DNA of 64,000 nt from Actinospica sp035552695 (lineage in GTDB: Bacteria; Actinomycetota; Actinomycetes; Streptomycetales; Catenulisporaceae), in the NCBI RefSeq assembly GCF_035552695.1, contig NZ_DASZKT010000113.1, forward strand, positions 4,522 through 68,521, given 5' to 3'. Below, in pieces: positions 15,003-24,367 of the stretch. The position numbers and the translations under genes are program-made. Below the pieces are notes generated by a model. That model had not been told where the DNA came from and ran no database searches. It saw only the letters and a list, made by a program, of their open reading frames with translations. How positions within the stretch are numbered: position 1 is the first letter of the stretch; every line of letters starts with the position of its first letter.

Positions 15003-16562
15003 TCACCGGGCCCGCAGCGCGAGAAACAGGTCCACTTGGTCCTCCAGCGTGGTCGGGTCGCGTCCGGTCAGCTCGGCGATCCGGGCGATCCGGTATCGCA
15101 GGGTATTGACGTGGATGTGCAGTTGCGCGGCACACCGGCTCCAGGATCCCGAACACTGCAGGAACACGTCGAGGGTCTCCTCGAGCGCGGCGTGGTGCCG
15201 TTCGTCGTGCGCGCGCAACGGGCCGAGCAGCCGGTTGACGTAGCCGGCGCGCAGTTCGTCGGGGACGTGCGCGAGCAGCGCCTGATGCGTGGCCAGGTCG
15301 GTGTGTCCGGCGACGTGCAGCCGGTCCGGGCCGCGCGCGGCGAGTCCGAGGGCGTATCCCGCCTCGCGCACGGCGGCGGACAGCCCGGTCGCGGTGGTCA
15401 CCAGATCGCTGACGCCGACGTGGACCCGGTCCAGGCCGAGTGCGGGCGCGACGGCTTTGAGCCGCGCGGTCAGCCGCTCCACCGCGTCCCCGTCGCTCCG
15501 CGGCTCGCCGATGATCCCGACCGCGCGCCCGTCCGGCAGTTCGGCTCCGGGCAGCGGCTTCGTGCCCTGCGGGTCGTCGATCAGGGCCCGCAGCACGCGG
15601 ACGGCCCGGTTGTTGCCCTCGACCGTCAGCACCACGACGCGCAGCCCGTCCACCGCGGAGAGCCCGACCGGCCGCAGCCGCGCCACGATCTCGGCGACCG
15701 GCCCCTCCCGCGCCGCCAGCTGCGCGAGTTCCCGGCCGAGCTGGCGCAGCGGCTCGCGGGCCTCGGCGAGCCACTGCCGTTCCGCGCTGAGCAGGCGCGC
15801 GGCGCCGCGGGCCACGTCGCGCCGCTGCGGCGGCCAGTTGCGCGAGTCGCCCTCGAAGACCACGTACCAGTCGTCCACCGGCATCGACGAATCGCCGCTG
15901 ACCGTGAAGACGCTGTAGCTCTCGCCGCGATACTCGACCCGCCGCTCCGGCTGCCCGGCCGTGCGCAGCGACTCGCGGGTGATGACGTGCACCAGCTGCG
16001 GCACGACGGACGTGCCCGGCTCGACCAGCACGTCCCCCGCCGCGCTGATCAACAGCCCTTCGAGCCCTGACTCGGCGGAGATCAGCTCGAGGATCCCGCT
16101 CACGCCGCGCCCGGCGCCCGCGCCGAGCAGCCTGCGGTGCCGGGCCAGCAGCTCGCCGGTGTCGTGCGCGCGCAGCTCGGAGGTGCGGCGGGAGAACCAC
16201 TCGCTCAGCTCAGCGAAGGAGAGCCGTCCGGGTACATGCAGCAGCGGCACGTTGTGCCGGGCGCAGGACGCGACAAGGTCGGGTGGGAGCGCCTCGTCGG
16301 TCGTGTCGCCCGCCGCGATGGCCGCCGCGTGGCCCTCGGCGACGGCGGTGACGAAGCGTTCGCTGGCGGCCGCGGCGTCCCCTTCGCCCTGCGCCGTGCG
16401 CCAGAGCAGCCCGGTGACGACGAGTTCCCCGCCGCGCAGGTAGCGGTTCGGCTCGGGCAGGTCGGTGACCATGATCGACCGCACCTCCCGGTCCAGCCCG
16501 GTACGCCCGGTCACCATGAGAAGACCGAGCTCGGCGCTGTCGACCAGATCACGCAGCCGCAT
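15003..16562 (-). CDS. PucR-family transcriptional regulator
   Basis: 519-residue regulator. The N-terminal PucR ligand-binding domain (about 1-130) begins MRLRDLVDSAELGLLMVTG and contains MVTDLPEPNRYLRGGELVVTGLLW. The middle is a GGDEF-like/CdaR-type region, and the C-terminus has the PucR-type helix-turn-helix (about 455-515, LDVFLQCSGSWSRCAAQL then HVNTLRYRIARIAELTGRD). In Bacillus, PucR controls purine catabolism. The adjacent xanthine dehydrogenase, guanine-type deaminase and cofactor genes make the same role likely here. No ligand or operator can be assigned from sequence alone. Confidence 0.88.
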   Translation of the reverse strand: MRLRDLVDSAELGLLMVTGRTGLDREVRSIMVTDLPEPNRYLRGGELVVTGLLWRTAQGEGDAAAASERFVTAVAEGHAAAIAAGDTTDEALPPDLVASCARHNVPLLHVPGRLSFAELSEWFSRRTSELRAHDTGELLARHRRLLGAGAGRGVSGILELISAESGLEGLLISAAGDVLVEPGTSVVPQLVHVITRESLRTAGQPERRVEYRGESYSVFTVSGDSSMPVDDWYVVFEGDSRNWPPQRRDVARGAARLLSAERQWLAEAREPLRQLGRELAQLAAREGPVAEIVARLRPVGLSAVDGLRVVVLTVEGNNRAVRVLRALIDDPQGTKPLPGAELPDGRAVGIIGEPRSDGDAVERLTARLKAVAPALGLDRVHVGVSDLVTTATGLSAAVREAGYALGLAARGPDRLHVAGHTDLATHQALLAHVPDELRAGYVNRLLGPLRAHDERHHAALEETLDVFLQCSGSWSRCAAQLHIHVNTLRYRIARIAELTGRDPTTLEDQVDLFLALRAR

Positions 16563-16688
16563 AGTGCGGATACGGTACCGCGCCCGCGCCGCGGGCAGCG
16601 TGGACGAAGTGCGGATCGGCCTGAGGGTGCAGTGCGTGTGGGGCGCGGAGCGCGGACCGCGATCGGCGCGGATCGCTGCCCGCGCGGC

Positions 16689-17201
16689 TCAGCGCTTGCG
16701 CTGCTTGTACGACTTCCCCGACCATTCGCGCAGCGCGGCCGTGAAGTGTTCGGCCTGGTCCTCGGGCACGGCCTGCTTGGGGATGACGAAGCCCTCGGAC
16801 TTCTTCCCCGCCATGATCACCCACGCGCCCGGCTGGTCGAGCACGCTGCGCACCTTGCCCCAGCTGTACCCCTTCGCGGTGCCCGAGCCGCCGTACCGGA
16901 TCCCGTCCTCGGCGAGCTTCACCCGCGCCACCCCGGCCAGCCGCGCGGCGTCGGCCCGCATCTTGCGCGGCAGGTGCACCAGCGCGTAGACCAGCATGAC
17001 CAGCGCGTAGAGCCCGAGCAGCGCCGCCGGCATCCACATCTTGGGCCGGTCGCCCTGCAGATAGAACGCGAGGCACACGCCCCCGCACACCACCATCAGG
17101 GCCGCGGTGTACAGACTGTTCTTCCGCTCGGACCGCAGTCCCAGCGCATCGGTCACGTCGTCCGCGCCCAGCTCGAACTCGACGGTTATGGGTTCAGCCA
17201 C
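16689..17201 (-). CDS. YcxB-like membrane protein
   Basis: 170-residue protein with two central transmembrane helices (about 30-50 and 57-77 in LYTAALMVVCGGVCLAF and WMPAALLGLYALVMLVYAL) between an N-terminal strand region and a C-terminal soluble YcxB-like domain. The latter has DGIRYGGSGTAKGYSWGKV and the end motif GFVIPKQAVPEDQ. Function is unknown. I favour GTG at 17201, nine bases after AGGA; a TTG three codons upstream is the alternative. It interrupts the purine gene cluster without obvious connection to it. Confidence 0.72.
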   Translation of the reverse strand: MAEPITVEFELGADDVTDALGLRSERKNSLYTAALMVVCGGVCLAFYLQGDRPKMWMPAALLGLYALVMLVYALVHLPRKMRADAARLAGVARVKLAEDGIRYGGSGTAKGYSWGKVRSVLDQPGAWVIMAGKKSEGFVIPKQAVPEDQAEHFTAALREWSGKSYKQRKR

Positions 17202-17243
17202 GAGCAGCAATCCTAGGGTGCGGTGTCAAGCGATGGGTGGACG

Positions 17244-18131
17244 TCATTCGCTCCGGACGACGTTGTGGTGGATCGGGCCGTCGGTCTCGTGGAGGGGGCG
17301 GCCGGTGCCGCCGCGGGAGGCGGCGATGATCTCGGCGAGGATGGAGACGGCGACCTCTTCGGGGGTTCGGGCGCCGAGGTCGAGGCCGATCGGGGAGCGG
17401 AGGCGGGCGAGGGCCTCCGGGGGGACGCCGAGGGCTTCGAGGCGGGCCACGCGGTGGGCGCAGGTGTGACGGGAGCCGATGGCGCCGACGTAGGCGACCG
17501 GCATGCACAGGGCTTCGCGCAGGACGGGGACGTCGAAGCGCTCGTCATGGGTGAGCACGCAGATGGCCGTGCGCGGGTCGGTCGGGGTCTCGACGAGGTA
17601 CTTGTGCGGCCAGCTGACGACGACTTCGTCGGCCCACGGGTAGCGGTCGCGGGTGGCGAAGATGGGGCGGGCGTCGCAGACGGTGACGTGGTAGCCGAGC
17701 AGCTTGCCCATCTTGACGAGGGCGTCGGCGAAGGCCACGGCGCCGAAGATGAGCAGGCGCGGCGGATCGGTGGGCTCGGTCATCGGTCGGCCTTCCAGGC
17801 GCGGGTCGACGCGGCGCGCCTCGACGGTGATCTCGCCGCCGCAGACGAGGTTGGGGGCCAGGTCATCGTCATCGTCCGTTTCCGCGTACGTCTCGCGGAG
17901 CGGGGTCGGGTCGTCCGCGCTGCCCAGGACACGAAGGCAGAGGTCGTATACGGCGGCGTCCACACAGCCTCCGGAGACGCTGCCGACGACCTGCCCGCTG
18001 CCGTCCACGGCGAGCGCGGGGCCGACGTCGCGCGGGGTGCTGCCGTGCACGGACACGATGCTGGCCAGGGCGTAGGGGTGGCCGGCGGTGTGCCAGGCCT
18101 CGATGTGGTCGGTGAGGTCAGACATCGTCAT
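17244..18131 (-). CDS. xdhC: XdhC/CoxF-family maturation factor
   Basis: 295-residue XdhC family protein, which binds sulfurated molybdenum cofactor and inserts it into xanthine dehydrogenase. The N-terminal XdhC/CoxI domain contains SIVSVHGSTPRDVGPALAVD and SVSGGCVDAAV; the C-terminal Rossmann domain starts at RLLIFGAVAFADAL and includes the conserved AYVGAIGSRHT. Start ATG overlaps the end of the molybdenum subunit gene by 14 bases, so expression is coupled. A second in-frame ATG lies two codons downstream. Last gene of the xanthine dehydrogenase operon. Confidence 0.9.
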   Translation of the reverse strand: MTMSDLTDHIEAWHTAGHPYALASIVSVHGSTPRDVGPALAVDGSGQVVGSVSGGCVDAAVYDLCLRVLGSADDPTPLRETYAETDDDDDLAPNLVCGGEITVEARRVDPRLEGRPMTEPTDPPRLLIFGAVAFADALVKMGKLLGYHVTVCDARPIFATRDRYPWADEVVVSWPHKYLVETPTDPRTAICVLTHDERFDVPVLREALCMPVAYVGAIGSRHTCAHRVARLEALGVPPEALARLRSPIGLDLGARTPEEVAVSILAEIIAASRGGTGRPLHETDGPIHHNVVRSE

Positions 18132-20451
18132 CCCCCAGCGCGATCTGGTCGGGCCGCAAGGGGATCCGATTCAGCGGCCGGCCGCAGGCGTCGCGGACGG
18201 CGGCGACGATCGCGGGGGTCGAGGACAGCGTCGGAGGCTCGCCGGCGCCGCGCAGGCCGTACGGGGCATTGGGGTCGGCGAATTCGAGGATGCGCATGTT
18301 GAGCGGCGGCATGTCGAGGATCGTCGGGATCAGATAGTCCGTGAACGACGGGTTGCGCACGAGGCCGTCGCGGGTCTGGATCTCTTCCATCAGCGCGAGG
18401 CCGAGGCCCTGCGCGGTGCCGCCCTGGATCTGGCCCTCCAGGGAAAGTCGGTTGAGGATCTTGCCGACGTCCTGGACCACGTCCATCTGCACGACGTGGA
18501 CCAGACCGAGCTCGACGTCCACGTCGACGACGGCGCGGTGCGCGGCCATCGCGAACTGGACGTGCGAATCGCCCTGGCCGGTCACCGGATCGAGCGGGTT
18601 CGTGCGGCGGTGGTGGAACTCGCGGGTGGCCTCGACGACGTCGGTGCCGAGTACGTCGCTGAGCTTGGCCAGCGTCCGATCGCCGAGCACGAGGGCGCCT
18701 TCGGCGAGGTGGATGTCGGACCAGGATTCGTCCGCGGCCAGGAGCGAAGGAAGCCTGTGCCGCGCGAGTTCGAGGACTTCCATCCGGACGGCTTCGCAGG
18801 CCGTCTTGACCGCGCCGCCGGTCATGTACGACTGGCGGGACGCGGAGGAGGAACCCGCCGAGCCGACCTGCGTGTCCGCGGGCAGCACCACGGCGTGCTC
18901 GACCCCGAGTTCGGTGCGCGCGATCTGCGCCTGCAGCGTGACCAGGCCCTGACCGACCTCGGCCGCCGCGGTGTGCACGGACGCGATCGGTTCGCCGCCG
19001 GAGATCTCCAGGAGCACGCGCGCGGTGGAGAAGTCGTCGAAGCCCTCGGAGTAGCAGATGTTCTTGATGCCGACGCCATAGCCGACACCGCGTCGCACGC
19101 CCTCGCCCCTGGTCGTGTTGCCGTAGCCGCCAGGTGGCAGTTCCCTGCGACCGCCCTTCCCCGGCGCGGGCGGCATCGGCATGGTCACGAGTGCCTCGAG
19201 GATTTCGCGCAAGGGGGCGGGGCCCTCGATCCGCTGCCCGGTGGGGAGGATCGAGCCCTCTTTGACGGCGTTGACGCGGCGGATCTCGACGGGGCTCATG
19301 CCCAGTTCGGCGGCCAGCGCGTCCATCTGCGACTCGTAGGCGAAGCAGGCCTGGACGGCCCCGAAGCCCCGCATCGCCCCACACGGCGGATTGTTCGTAT
19401 AAAGGCCGTACGCCTCGATCAGCACATCGGAGCATTCGTATGGTCCGATGCCGAGCGAGGCCGCGTTGCCGACAACCGCCTCCGTGGTCGAGGCGTACGC
19501 GCCGCCGTCGAGCAGGATCTCGACCTTCGCGAACACCAGCCGGCCCTCCGCGTCGGCGCCGTGCGTGTATTTCATCACCGCCGGGTGCCGGTGTACGTGC
19601 CCGAAGAAGGATTCCTTGCGGTCGTAGACCATCTTGACCGGGCGGTGCGTACGCAGCGCCAGCATCGAGGCGTGGATCTGCATCGACAGGTCCTCGCGTC
19701 CACCGAACGCGCCGCCGACGCCCGCGAGCGTGAGCCGCACCTTCTCGGGCGGCAGCGCGAGGCAGGGCGCCATCTGCTCCTGGTCGACGTGCAGCCACTG
19801 CGTGGCGATGTGCAGGTCGACGCCGCCGTCCTCAGCCGGGATGGCGAGTCCTGATTCGGGGCCGAGGAAGGCCTGGTCCTGCATGCCGACCTCGTACTCG
19901 CGGGTAACGACGACGGCCGCGCGGCCTCGAACGTCCTCGGCGTCCGGATCGCCGTGCCGAACCGGCTGGTAGCGCACGATGTTGTTCCCGCGGTCCGCGT
20001 GCACCCGCGGGGAGCCCGGGTCGAACGCGGCGCGGTGCATGTCGGAGACCGGCTCGAGGACTTCGTACTCGACGGCGATCAGCTTGCAGGCGCGCCGGGC
20101 CGTGTCCAGGTCGTCGGCGGCGACGATGGCGACCGGCTCGCCGTGGTAGCGCACCTCGTCGGTCGCGAGGACCGGGCAGTCGTCCACGATCAGGCCGTAC
20201 GTCTTCTTGCCGGGGACATCGCCGCTGGTGAGCACGGCGTGGACTCCGGCCATCTCGGCCGCCGCCGCGGTGTCGACGCGCAGGATCCTGGCGCGCGGGT
20301 GCGGGCTGCGCAGGGTCGCGCCGTAGAGCATGCCCTCGACCCACAGGTCGGAGGAGTACGCGAACTCACCGGTGACCTTGAGCACGCCGTCGGGGCGAAC
20401 CGGGCTCCCGCCGACGCCCCTGTTCACAGCAGTGGAAGCGGTGACGGTCAT
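18118..20451 (-). CDS. xanthine dehydrogenase, molybdenum-binding subunit
   Basis: 777-residue large subunit of a three-subunit xanthine dehydrogenase-family hydroxylase, oxidising hypoxanthine/xanthine toward urate. The N-terminal aldehyde-oxidase a/b hammerhead domain (about 15-130) is followed by two molybdopterin-binding domains. Cofactor contacts are visible in GVGGAFGGRED and CGAMRGFGAVQ, and the C-terminal QGGTAQGLGLALMEE carries the catalytic Glu region. Its ATG directly follows the stop of the deaminase gene, and 2Fe-2S and FAD subunits are encoded upstream in the same operon. Exact substrate within the family is inferred from operon content. Confidence 0.92.
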   Translation of the reverse strand: MTVTASTAVNRGVGGSPVRPDGVLKVTGEFAYSSDLWVEGMLYGATLRSPHPRARILRVDTAAAAEMAGVHAVLTSGDVPGKKTYGLIVDDCPVLATDEVRYHGEPVAIVAADDLDTARRACKLIAVEYEVLEPVSDMHRAAFDPGSPRVHADRGNNIVRYQPVRHGDPDAEDVRGRAAVVVTREYEVGMQDQAFLGPESGLAIPAEDGGVDLHIATQWLHVDQEQMAPCLALPPEKVRLTLAGVGGAFGGREDLSMQIHASMLALRTHRPVKMVYDRKESFFGHVHRHPAVMKYTHGADAEGRLVFAKVEILLDGGAYASTTEAVVGNAASLGIGPYECSDVLIEAYGLYTNNPPCGAMRGFGAVQACFAYESQMDALAAELGMSPVEIRRVNAVKEGSILPTGQRIEGPAPLREILEALVTMPMPPAPGKGGRRELPPGGYGNTTRGEGVRRGVGYGVGIKNICYSEGFDDFSTARVLLEISGGEPIASVHTAAAEVGQGLVTLQAQIARTELGVEHAVVLPADTQVGSAGSSSASRQSYMTGGAVKTACEAVRMEVLELARHRLPSLLAADESWSDIHLAEGALVLGDRTLAKLSDVLGTDVVEATREFHHRRTNPLDPVTGQGDSHVQFAMAAHRAVVDVDVELGLVHVVQMDVVQDVGKILNRLSLEGQIQGGTAQGLGLALMEEIQTRDGLVRNPSFTDYLIPTILDMPPLNMRILEFADPNAPYGLRGAGEPPTLSSTPAIVAAVRDACGRPLNRIPLRPDQIALGDDDV

Positions 20452-21825
20452 TCAGCCCGCCTCCATCATCCGCAGGTGCGCGGCCCTGGCCTCGCGCGCG
20501 AGTTCGGCGGAATCCACGGTCCGCAGCTCGCCGTCCTCGACCACGACCTCGCCGTTCACGGTCAGCAGCTTGAGCGGCGCGGGCGGGCCGAAGACGAGGG
20601 CCGCCACCGGATCGGTGATGTCCGCGTGGCCGAGGCCGTCCAGCTTCCACAGCGCGATGTCGGCGAAGCGGCCCGGAGTCAGCGAGCCGATCTCGTCCTG
20701 GCGACCGAGCACCCGGGCACCACCGGCCGTGGCCAGCCGCAGCGCCGTTCGGGCGTCGATCGAGCGGTCGGCCGCGCCGGTGAGCGCCCGTAGTCGCGAT
20801 ACGTAGACAGCCTGGCGCAGCTCCTCGACGAGCATTCCGGATTCCTGCGAGGCGGCGCCGTCCACGCCGAGGCCGACCGGCACGCCCGCGTTCAGCAGGG
20901 TCTTGATCGGCGCGAGGCCGGCCCCCAGTCGGCCATTCGAGCTAGGGCAGTGCGCCAGGCCGGTGGCGGTAGCGGCCATTCGGGCGATCGCCGCGTCGTC
21001 GAGGTGCACGCCGTGCGCGAACCAGACGTCCGCACCCATCCAGCCGAGCGATTCGACGTACTCCGCAGGAGTGACCCCGAACTGCTCGCGGCAGTAATCG
21101 TCCTCATCGACGGTCTCGGCCAGGTGCGTGTGCAGCCGGACGCCGAGGTCCCGCGCGAGTTCGGCGGACTGCTTCATCAGCTCGCCCGTCACCGAGAAGG
21201 GTGAACAGGGCGCGAGCGCGATCCGGGTCAGCGAGCCGGGCGAGGGGTCGTGATACCGGTCGACGGCGTCCTTGCTCGCGCTGAGGATCTCGTCCAGGTC
21301 CTCGACGACCGAGTCCGGCGGCAATCCGCCGGCCGACTCGCCGAGATCCATCGAGCCGCGCGTCGCGTCCAGCCGCACGCCCACCGCGCGCGCGGCCATG
21401 ATCGTCGCGCCGAGCAGGTCGCCGGAGCCGCGCGGGAACAGGTAGTGGTGGTCGGACGACGTGCTGCAACCGCTGAGCGCCAGCCAGCCGAGCCCGGCGC
21501 CGGCCGCCGCGTACACCGCGGGTTCGTCGATCCGGGCCCAGCGCGGATAGAGCTCGACGAGCCACTCGAAGAGGGTCGCGTCCTGGGCGAGGCCGCGGAA
21601 GATCCACTGATAGAGGTGGTGGTGTGAGTTTACGAGCCCGGGGGTGGCAAGGCACCCACTACCGTCCACCACCCGGGCTCCATCGTGCCAGCGGACCGGG
21701 GCAGCTCCGGGGCCCACCTGCACGATTCTGCCGTCGGAGACCACCACGTAACCGACGGCATACTCGGAACCACGCTCGTCCACGGTAGCGACGGCGCAGT
21801 TCTCGATAACGAGGGTCCCGCTCAT
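20452..21825 (-). CDS. 8-oxoguanine / guanine-type deaminase (amidohydrolase)
   Basis: 457-residue metal-dependent amidohydrolase of the guanine deaminase / 8-oxoguanine deaminase group, converting 8-oxoguanine to urate or guanine to xanthine. Motifs: metal-binding TPGLVNSHHHLYQW, the GCSTSSDHHYLFPRG segment, LHTHLAET, WFAHGVHLDD, HCPSSNGRLGAG and GLGVDGAASQE. These fit annotated actinobacterial 8-oxoguanine deaminases. The ATG overlaps the 2Fe-2S gene stop (ATGA) and follows a G-rich ribosome binding site. Placed between xanthine dehydrogenase subunit genes, its product feeds the same purine degradation route. Confidence 0.87.
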   Translation of the reverse strand: MSGTLVIENCAVATVDERGSEYAVGYVVVSDGRIVQVGPGAAPVRWHDGARVVDGSGCLATPGLVNSHHHLYQWIFRGLAQDATLFEWLVELYPRWARIDEPAVYAAAGAGLGWLALSGCSTSSDHHYLFPRGSGDLLGATIMAARAVGVRLDATRGSMDLGESAGGLPPDSVVEDLDEILSASKDAVDRYHDPSPGSLTRIALAPCSPFSVTGELMKQSAELARDLGVRLHTHLAETVDEDDYCREQFGVTPAEYVESLGWMGADVWFAHGVHLDDAAIARMAATATGLAHCPSSNGRLGAGLAPIKTLLNAGVPVGLGVDGAASQESGMLVEELRQAVYVSRLRALTGAADRSIDARTALRLATAGGARVLGRQDEIGSLTPGRFADIALWKLDGLGHADITDPVAALVFGPPAPLKLLTVNGEVVVEDGELRTVDSAELAREARAAHLRMMEAG

Positions 21826-22346
21826 CCGCTTGCCCCCACCGGCGGCTGTGGAACGGTCGGGTGGGCGAGCGCCGCGCGAACGGCGTCGATCACCTTCTCG
21901 TATCCGGTGCAGCGGCACAGGTTCCCGGCCAGCGCTTCACGGACCTCTTCGTCATCGAGGTTTATGATTGTACGACCTCGGACCCGGTATTGGAGGTCAC
22001 GGACCGCCATCAAAAATCCCGGGGTGCAGAAGCCGCACTGCACCGCGCCCGCCGCGACGAAAGCCTGCTGCACGAGACTGAGTCCTTCCTCGTCGGCCAG
22101 CCCCTCGACCGTCGTCACCGAGGCGCCCGCGGCTTGGCCCGCGGCGACGAGGCACGAACAAACCGGCGTGCCGTCGAGAAAAACCGTGCACGAACCGCAC
22201 TCGCCTTGTTCGCACGCGTTCTTCGCGCCGGGCAGCCCGAAGTGGTCGCGCAGCGCGTTCAGCAGCGAGGCGTACGGCGGCACGTCGGTCGCCACGCAGG
22301 TCCGGCCGTTGATCGTCAGCTGAAGTCGCATCCCGGCAGTGGTCAT
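21822..22346 (-). CDS. xanthine dehydrogenase, 2Fe-2S subunit
   Basis: 174-residue small subunit with two iron-sulfur clusters. The N-terminal plant-ferredoxin-like cluster is bound by CEQGECGSC plus the Cys of TPVCSC (residues 45-65). The C-terminal helical domain binds the second cluster through CGFC (104-107) and CRC (144-146). Length matches the family. It transfers electrons from the molybdenum centre to FAD. Start overlaps the FAD subunit stop by four bases, and its own stop overlaps the deaminase start by four. Confidence 0.93.
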   Translation of the reverse strand: MTTAGMRLQLTINGRTCVATDVPPYASLLNALRDHFGLPGAKNACEQGECGSCTVFLDGTPVCSCLVAAGQAAGASVTTVEGLADEEGLSLVQQAFVAAGAVQCGFCTPGFLMAVRDLQYRVRGRTIINLDDEEVREALAGNLCRCTGYEKVIDAVRAALAHPTVPQPPVGASG

Positions 22347-23188
22347 GCCGCGCCCCGGATCCATCCCAGGGCCCGTATCGCGAGCACCTCGAGCGCGTGC
22401 CTGCGGTATGCCGCCGAGCCGCGGACGTCGTCGATCGGCTGGGCGGCCCGCGCGACGAGCTTTCCGAAGCGGGCGGCGGCGGCCTCGGTGACGCTCAGCG
22501 TGTCCCAGTCCAGCTCCCCGACCAGGAAGCGCTCGGCGGCCCGGGCGGCGAGCGGGGTCGGTCCGGCCGAGCCGATGCCGGTGCCGACGGTGCGCGCCTC
22601 CAGGTCCAGGGCGATGGCGAAGGAGCAGACGGCGATCACCATCGCGTTGCGGGTGCCGACCTTCGAGAACTGCTGCGGTCCGGCGGCGGTCGGGATCACG
22701 ACGGCGCGAATCAGCTCGTCCGGCTCCAGGGCGCTGCGCTTGACGCCGGTGAAGTATCCGTCGACCGGGATGCGCCGTACGCCGCGCTGGAAGGACTCCG
22801 CCTCGACCACGGCCCCGGTCGCGAGCAGCACGGGATGCACGTCGCCCGCCGGGGACGCGGTGCCCAGGTTCCCGCCGACCGTGCCGCGGTTGCGGATCTG
22901 CGGCGAGCCGACCGTGCGCGCGGCCATCGCCAGGGCGGGCAGCCGGTCGGACAGCTCCTCGATGATCCGGGTGTAGCTGACCCCCGCGCCGAGCTGCACG
23001 GAGCCGCCGACCACGTCCCAGTCCTTCAGCTCCCTGATCCGGCTCAGGTCGAGCAGCGCCTCGGGCCGGCGCAGGTCGAAGTTGAGCTCGACCATCACGT
23101 CGGTGCCGCCGCTGACCGCGGTGGCCTCGGGCCGCCGCTGCTTGATCCGGAGCGCGTGTGTCCAGTCCTCCGCGGTCATGAACTCCAC
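22343..23188 (-). CDS. xanthine dehydrogenase, FAD-binding subunit
   Basis: 281-residue FAD-binding subunit of the CoxM/XdhB type. FAD-binding motifs: AVSGGTDVMVELN near residue 25 and RNRGTVGGNLGTASPAGD, followed by the C-terminal CO-dehydrogenase flavoprotein domain. I prefer the GTG at 23188 (VEFMTAEDW), eight bases after GGAAGGGAG; the frame stays open to 23281. First gene of the five-gene operon (FAD, 2Fe-2S, deaminase, Mo subunit, XdhC). Confidence 0.88.
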   Translation of the reverse strand: MEFMTAEDWTHALRIKQRRPEATAVSGGTDVMVELNFDLRRPEALLDLSRIRELKDWDVVGGSVQLGAGVSYTRIIEELSDRLPALAMAARTVGSPQIRNRGTVGGNLGTASPAGDVHPVLLATGAVVEAESFQRGVRRIPVDGYFTGVKRSALEPDELIRAVVIPTAAGPQQFSKVGTRNAMVIAVCSFAIALDLEARTVGTGIGSAGPTPLAARAAERFLVGELDWDTLSVTEAAAARFGKLVARAAQPIDDVRGSAAYRRHALEVLAIRALGWIRGAA

Positions 23189-23441
23189 CAGGCCCACTCC
23201 CTTCCACGGTTCCCCCCAGTGAACTGCGCGGGACGCGGCGTATCCATGGGGCGGAGCACCGAAGCCGGGCCGCGCGCGCACGTGGCCTTCTCGGAGGATC
23301 CTCCAGGTCCGCCGCCGTCCCCCTGAGGTAGCACCGGCGCCGTCGGCGGACCATCCCGGAGGCGGACGACGCTCAGGTGGCGAACTGGCTACCTTTGGGG
23401 CCGTCCGTTAAGAGTTTCAAGCTCCGGGGAGTGAGCCCACC

Positions 23442-24365
23442 ATGATCGAGGCGGCAGGCCTCAGCAAGCGCTACGGGGACAAGCTGGCCGTGGACCAGCT
23501 GTCGTTCTCGGTGAAGCCCGGTCAGGTGACCGGGTTCCTCGGCCCCAACGGCGCCGGGAAGTCGACCACGATGCGGATGATCCTGGGCCTCGACGCCCCG
23601 ACGTCCGGCGCGGTCACCGTCAACGGCAAGCCGTTCCGCCAGGCCGCGCACCCACTGCGCGAGGTGGGCGCGCTGCTCGACGCCAAGGCGGTGCACGGCG
23701 GCCGCAGCGCGTACAACCACCTGCTCTGCCTCGCGCAGACCAATAATCTGCCGAAGAAGCGGGTCGACGAGGTACTCGCGCTGGTGGGCCTGAACGCCGT
23801 GGCGAAGAAGCGCTCCCAGGGCTTCTCGCTCGGCATGGGCCAGCGGCTCGGCATCGCGGCGGCGCTGCTCGGCGACCCCAAGGTGCTGATGTTCGACGAG
23901 CCGGTCAACGGCCTGGACCCGGAGGGCATCCTCTGGATCAGGAACCTGATGAAGGCGCTGGCCGCCGAGGGCCGCACGGTGTTCGTCTCCAGCCACCTGA
24001 TGAGCGAGATGGAGAGCACCGCCGACCACCTGATCGTGATCGGCCGCGGCAAGCTGGTCGCGGACTGCACGGTGCAGGAGTTCATCGACAACAACTCCGA
24101 GCTGTCCATCCGGGTGCGCACCCCGCAGCTCGAGCAGCTCGGCGCGCTGCTCGCGGAGAAGGGCGGCATCGCGCGCGCCGACGGCGAGGACGCGCTGGTG
24201 GTGACGAAGCTGGGCATGACCCAAATCGGCGACCTGGCGTTCGACAACCAGATCCGGGTGCACGAGCTCAGCCCGATCCAGGCCTCGCTCGAGCAGGCCT
24301 TCATGGAGCTGACCAAGGACAGCGTCGAGTACCACGCGGCCGTTCCGGCCGGTAAGGGGGCCTGA
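23442..24365 (+). CDS. ABC transporter ATPase, pair 1
   Basis: 307-residue ATP-binding subunit of a DrrA/CcmA-like ABC-2 exporter. Walker A GPNGAGKST, signature FSLGMGQRLGIA (a relaxed form of LSGGQ), Walker B VLMFDEPVNGLDPEG and switch His in SSHLMSE are all intact. The C-terminal extension after residue 215 is typical of this subfamily. Strong GGGGAG ribosome binding site. Two bases separate it from its permease gene. The closest relatives in sight are the two other ATPases downstream. Substrate unknown; drug or lipid export is typical for the class. Confidence 0.92.
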   Translation: MIEAAGLSKRYGDKLAVDQLSFSVKPGQVTGFLGPNGAGKSTTMRMILGLDAPTSGAVTVNGKPFRQAAHPLREVGALLDAKAVHGGRSAYNHLLCLAQTNNLPKKRVDEVLALVGLNAVAKKRSQGFSLGMGQRLGIAAALLGDPKVLMFDEPVNGLDPEGILWIRNLMKALAAEGRTVFVSSHLMSEMESTADHLIVIGRGKLVADCTVQEFIDNNSELSIRVRTPQLEQLGALLAEKGGIARADGEDALVVTKLGMTQIGDLAFDNQIRVHELSPIQASLEQAFMELTKDSVEYHAAVPAGKGA

Positions 24366-24367
24366 GC

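Noticed and set aside
18088..19854. 588-residue open frame antisense to the xanthine dehydrogenase Mo subunit
   Set aside because: Same reasoning: composition-driven antisense frame over a clearly conserved gene.
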